DNA of 6,214 nucleotides from Candidatus Zipacnadia bacterium (GTDB lineage Bacteria; Armatimonadota; Zipacnadia; Zipacnadales; Zipacnadaceae). The first letter of the stretch is position 1. Every line of letters starts with the position of its first letter. The stretch lies in assembly GCA_029821255.1 (NCBI GenBank), contig JALGTS010000074.1:1-6214 (forward strand), written 5' to 3'. This document shows, one piece after another, positions 5,744 through 6,214 of this stretch. The notes under the pieces were generated by a model. The model saw only the letters and a program-made list of their open reading frames with translations, was not told where the DNA came from and made no database searches. The position numbers were made by a program, and so were the translations under genes.

Positions 5744-6012
5744 GGTTGGATCAGTTCCTGTCCAACGCTGGTTGCATCCCGCGGCGCACCCAAGCCAAGC
5801 AAGCCTGTGACGAGGGGCTGGTGGAAGTAGACGGCAAGGTGGCTAAACCTGCCGCCCCAGTACGGATCGGCCAGCAGATCACTGTCAAGACCGGAATGAC
5901 GGTTCGCACGTATCGTATATTGCAGCTTCCGCGCCGCCCCGTTCGGCGCCAGGAGCGCGGCGCATACACAGAGCTGCTCAGTTCGCAACGAATTGACGGA
6001 CCAGATTTTTAG
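5740..6012 (+). CDS. rqcP: S4-domain RNA-binding protein RqcP (YabO/Hsp15 family)
   Basis: A 90-residue protein made almost wholly of an S4 RNA-binding domain: MRLDQFLSNAG, then RRTQAKQACDEGLVEVDGKVAK (25-46 of the longer frame; about 15-36 here), then a strand VRIGQQITV. The order and length match Bacillus RqcP/YabO, which binds obstructed 50S subunits with RqcH and helps add C-terminal alanine tails to stalled nascent chains. The RRT-AK helix and the G-V-x-V-x-G-K-x-A-K turn are the RNA-contact features of S4 domains. ATG 5740 is chosen because it gives the family N-terminus MRLD and the ATGA overlap with mazG; a longer start at 5710 would add 10 unrelated residues. The neighbour order mazG-rqcP mirrors yabN-yabO of B. 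subtilis. Its partner rqcH is not in view. Confidence 0.88.
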   Translation: MRLDQFLSNAGCIPRRTQAKQACDEGLVEVDGKVAKPAAPVRIGQQITVKTGMTVRTYRILQLPRRPVRRQERGAYTELLSSQRIDGPDF

Positions 6013-6036
6013 GAATAGCTCTTCGTACATTGATAT

Positions 6037-6043
6037 AGGAGGT
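6037..6043 (+). promoter_or_regulatory. Ribosome binding site of ppdK
   Basis: AGGAGGT, five bases before ATG 6049, is close to the perfect Shine-Dalgarno sequence and suggests high translation, as expected for a central metabolic enzyme. Confidence 0.8.
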
Positions 6044-6048
6044 CAAAG

Positions 6049-6214
6049 ATGTCAGATTTCAAACGATGTTATATGTTCAACGAAGATATGGACGCGCTGG
6101 CTCAGGAGCTGGCCGCAGTAGGCCGGGGTTTGAAGGATTTGCTGGGGGGCAAGGGCTCTAACCTGTGTCTGATGACCAATGCTGGGATTCCGGTTCCGCC
6201 CGGGTTTACCGTGA
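6049..6214 (+). CDS. ppdK: Pyruvate, phosphate dikinase, N-terminal fragment cut by the window edge
   Basis: Only 55 residues are visible, but they include the start of the ATP-grasp nucleotide-binding domain: LLGGKGSNLCLMTNAG (31-46) and IPVPPGFTV (47-55). The lysine of GGKG (K35) corresponds to the ATP-binding lysine of the Clostridium symbiosum enzyme. PpdK converts pyruvate, ATP and phosphate to PEP, AMP and PPi, reversibly; in anaerobes it often supports PPi-linked glycolysis or gluconeogenesis. The N-terminal lead (residues 1-27, with ALAQELAAVGRG) is somewhat longer than in many PpdKs. PEP synthase is an alternative, but LLGGKGxNLxxMTNxGxPVPPGFT is typical of PpdK. It begins 36 bases after rqcP, with no clear terminator between, so read-through from the foldase promoter is possible. 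Confidence 0.9.
   Translation, partial: MSDFKRCYMFNEDMDALAQELAAVGRGLKDLLGGKGSNLCLMTNAGIPVPPGFTV

Noticed and set aside
5993..6021. TTGACG inside the end of rqcP as a -35 box for ppdK
   Set aside because: At the proper spacing the -10 would be TAGCTC, only 2 of 6 consensus bases. A promoter here is possible but not supported.
5386..6030. A 214-codon minus-strand frame across mazG and rqcP
   Set aside because: It gives a Ser-rich low-complexity translation and overlaps two well-supported genes.

Overview
The window reads as a stretch of an anaerobic bacterial chromosome, roughly mid-to-high GC. Genes are closely packed, with strong Shine-Dalgarno sites (GGAGG type) and sigma-70-like promoters. 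The gene set points to a strict anaerobe of the Firmicutes or Chloroflexota type: an ATPase activator of the 2-hydroxyacyl-CoA dehydratase/benzoyl-CoA reductase class, a nickel-responsive NikR, a PrsA-type foldase lipoprotein, RqcP and pyruvate phosphate dikinase. The phylum is inference; the sequence alone does not settle it.

Layout. Positions 1-347 (minus strand) hold the start of a CoA-enzyme activase that runs off the left edge. Positions 348-567 are a divergent promoter region serving the activase (minus) and a membrane-anchored PQQ-type beta-propeller protein (568-1665, plus). An MFS transporter follows (1726-3045), possibly on the same transcript. A long GC-rich hairpin at the transporter's stop codon, followed by a U-tract only when read on the minus strand, ends a convergent minus-strand unit. 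That unit is nikR (3312-3731), plus a doubtful 77-codon ORF directly after it.

A second divergent promoter region (about 3732-3885) carries a dyad over the nikR -35 box. To its right, all on the plus strand, lie a PrsA/SurA-like peptidyl-prolyl isomerase lipoprotein (3886-4884), mazG (4964-5743), rqcP (5740-6012, overlapping mazG by ATGA) and the start of ppdK (6049 to the right edge).

How they fit. The right half looks like a housekeeping cluster: extracytoplasmic folding (PrsA-like), clean-up of non-canonical NTPs (MazG), rescue of stalled 50S subunits (RqcP) and PEP/pyruvate interconversion (PpdK). The mazG-rqcP pair corresponds to yabN-yabO of Bacillus subtilis. NikR has a complete nickel site but no nickel transporter or nickel enzyme within view, so its targets are unknown. 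I see no mobile element, CRISPR array, tRNA or rRNA. I did not find a clear new biological system; the best leads are the nikR regulatory DNA and the small ORF behind nikR.
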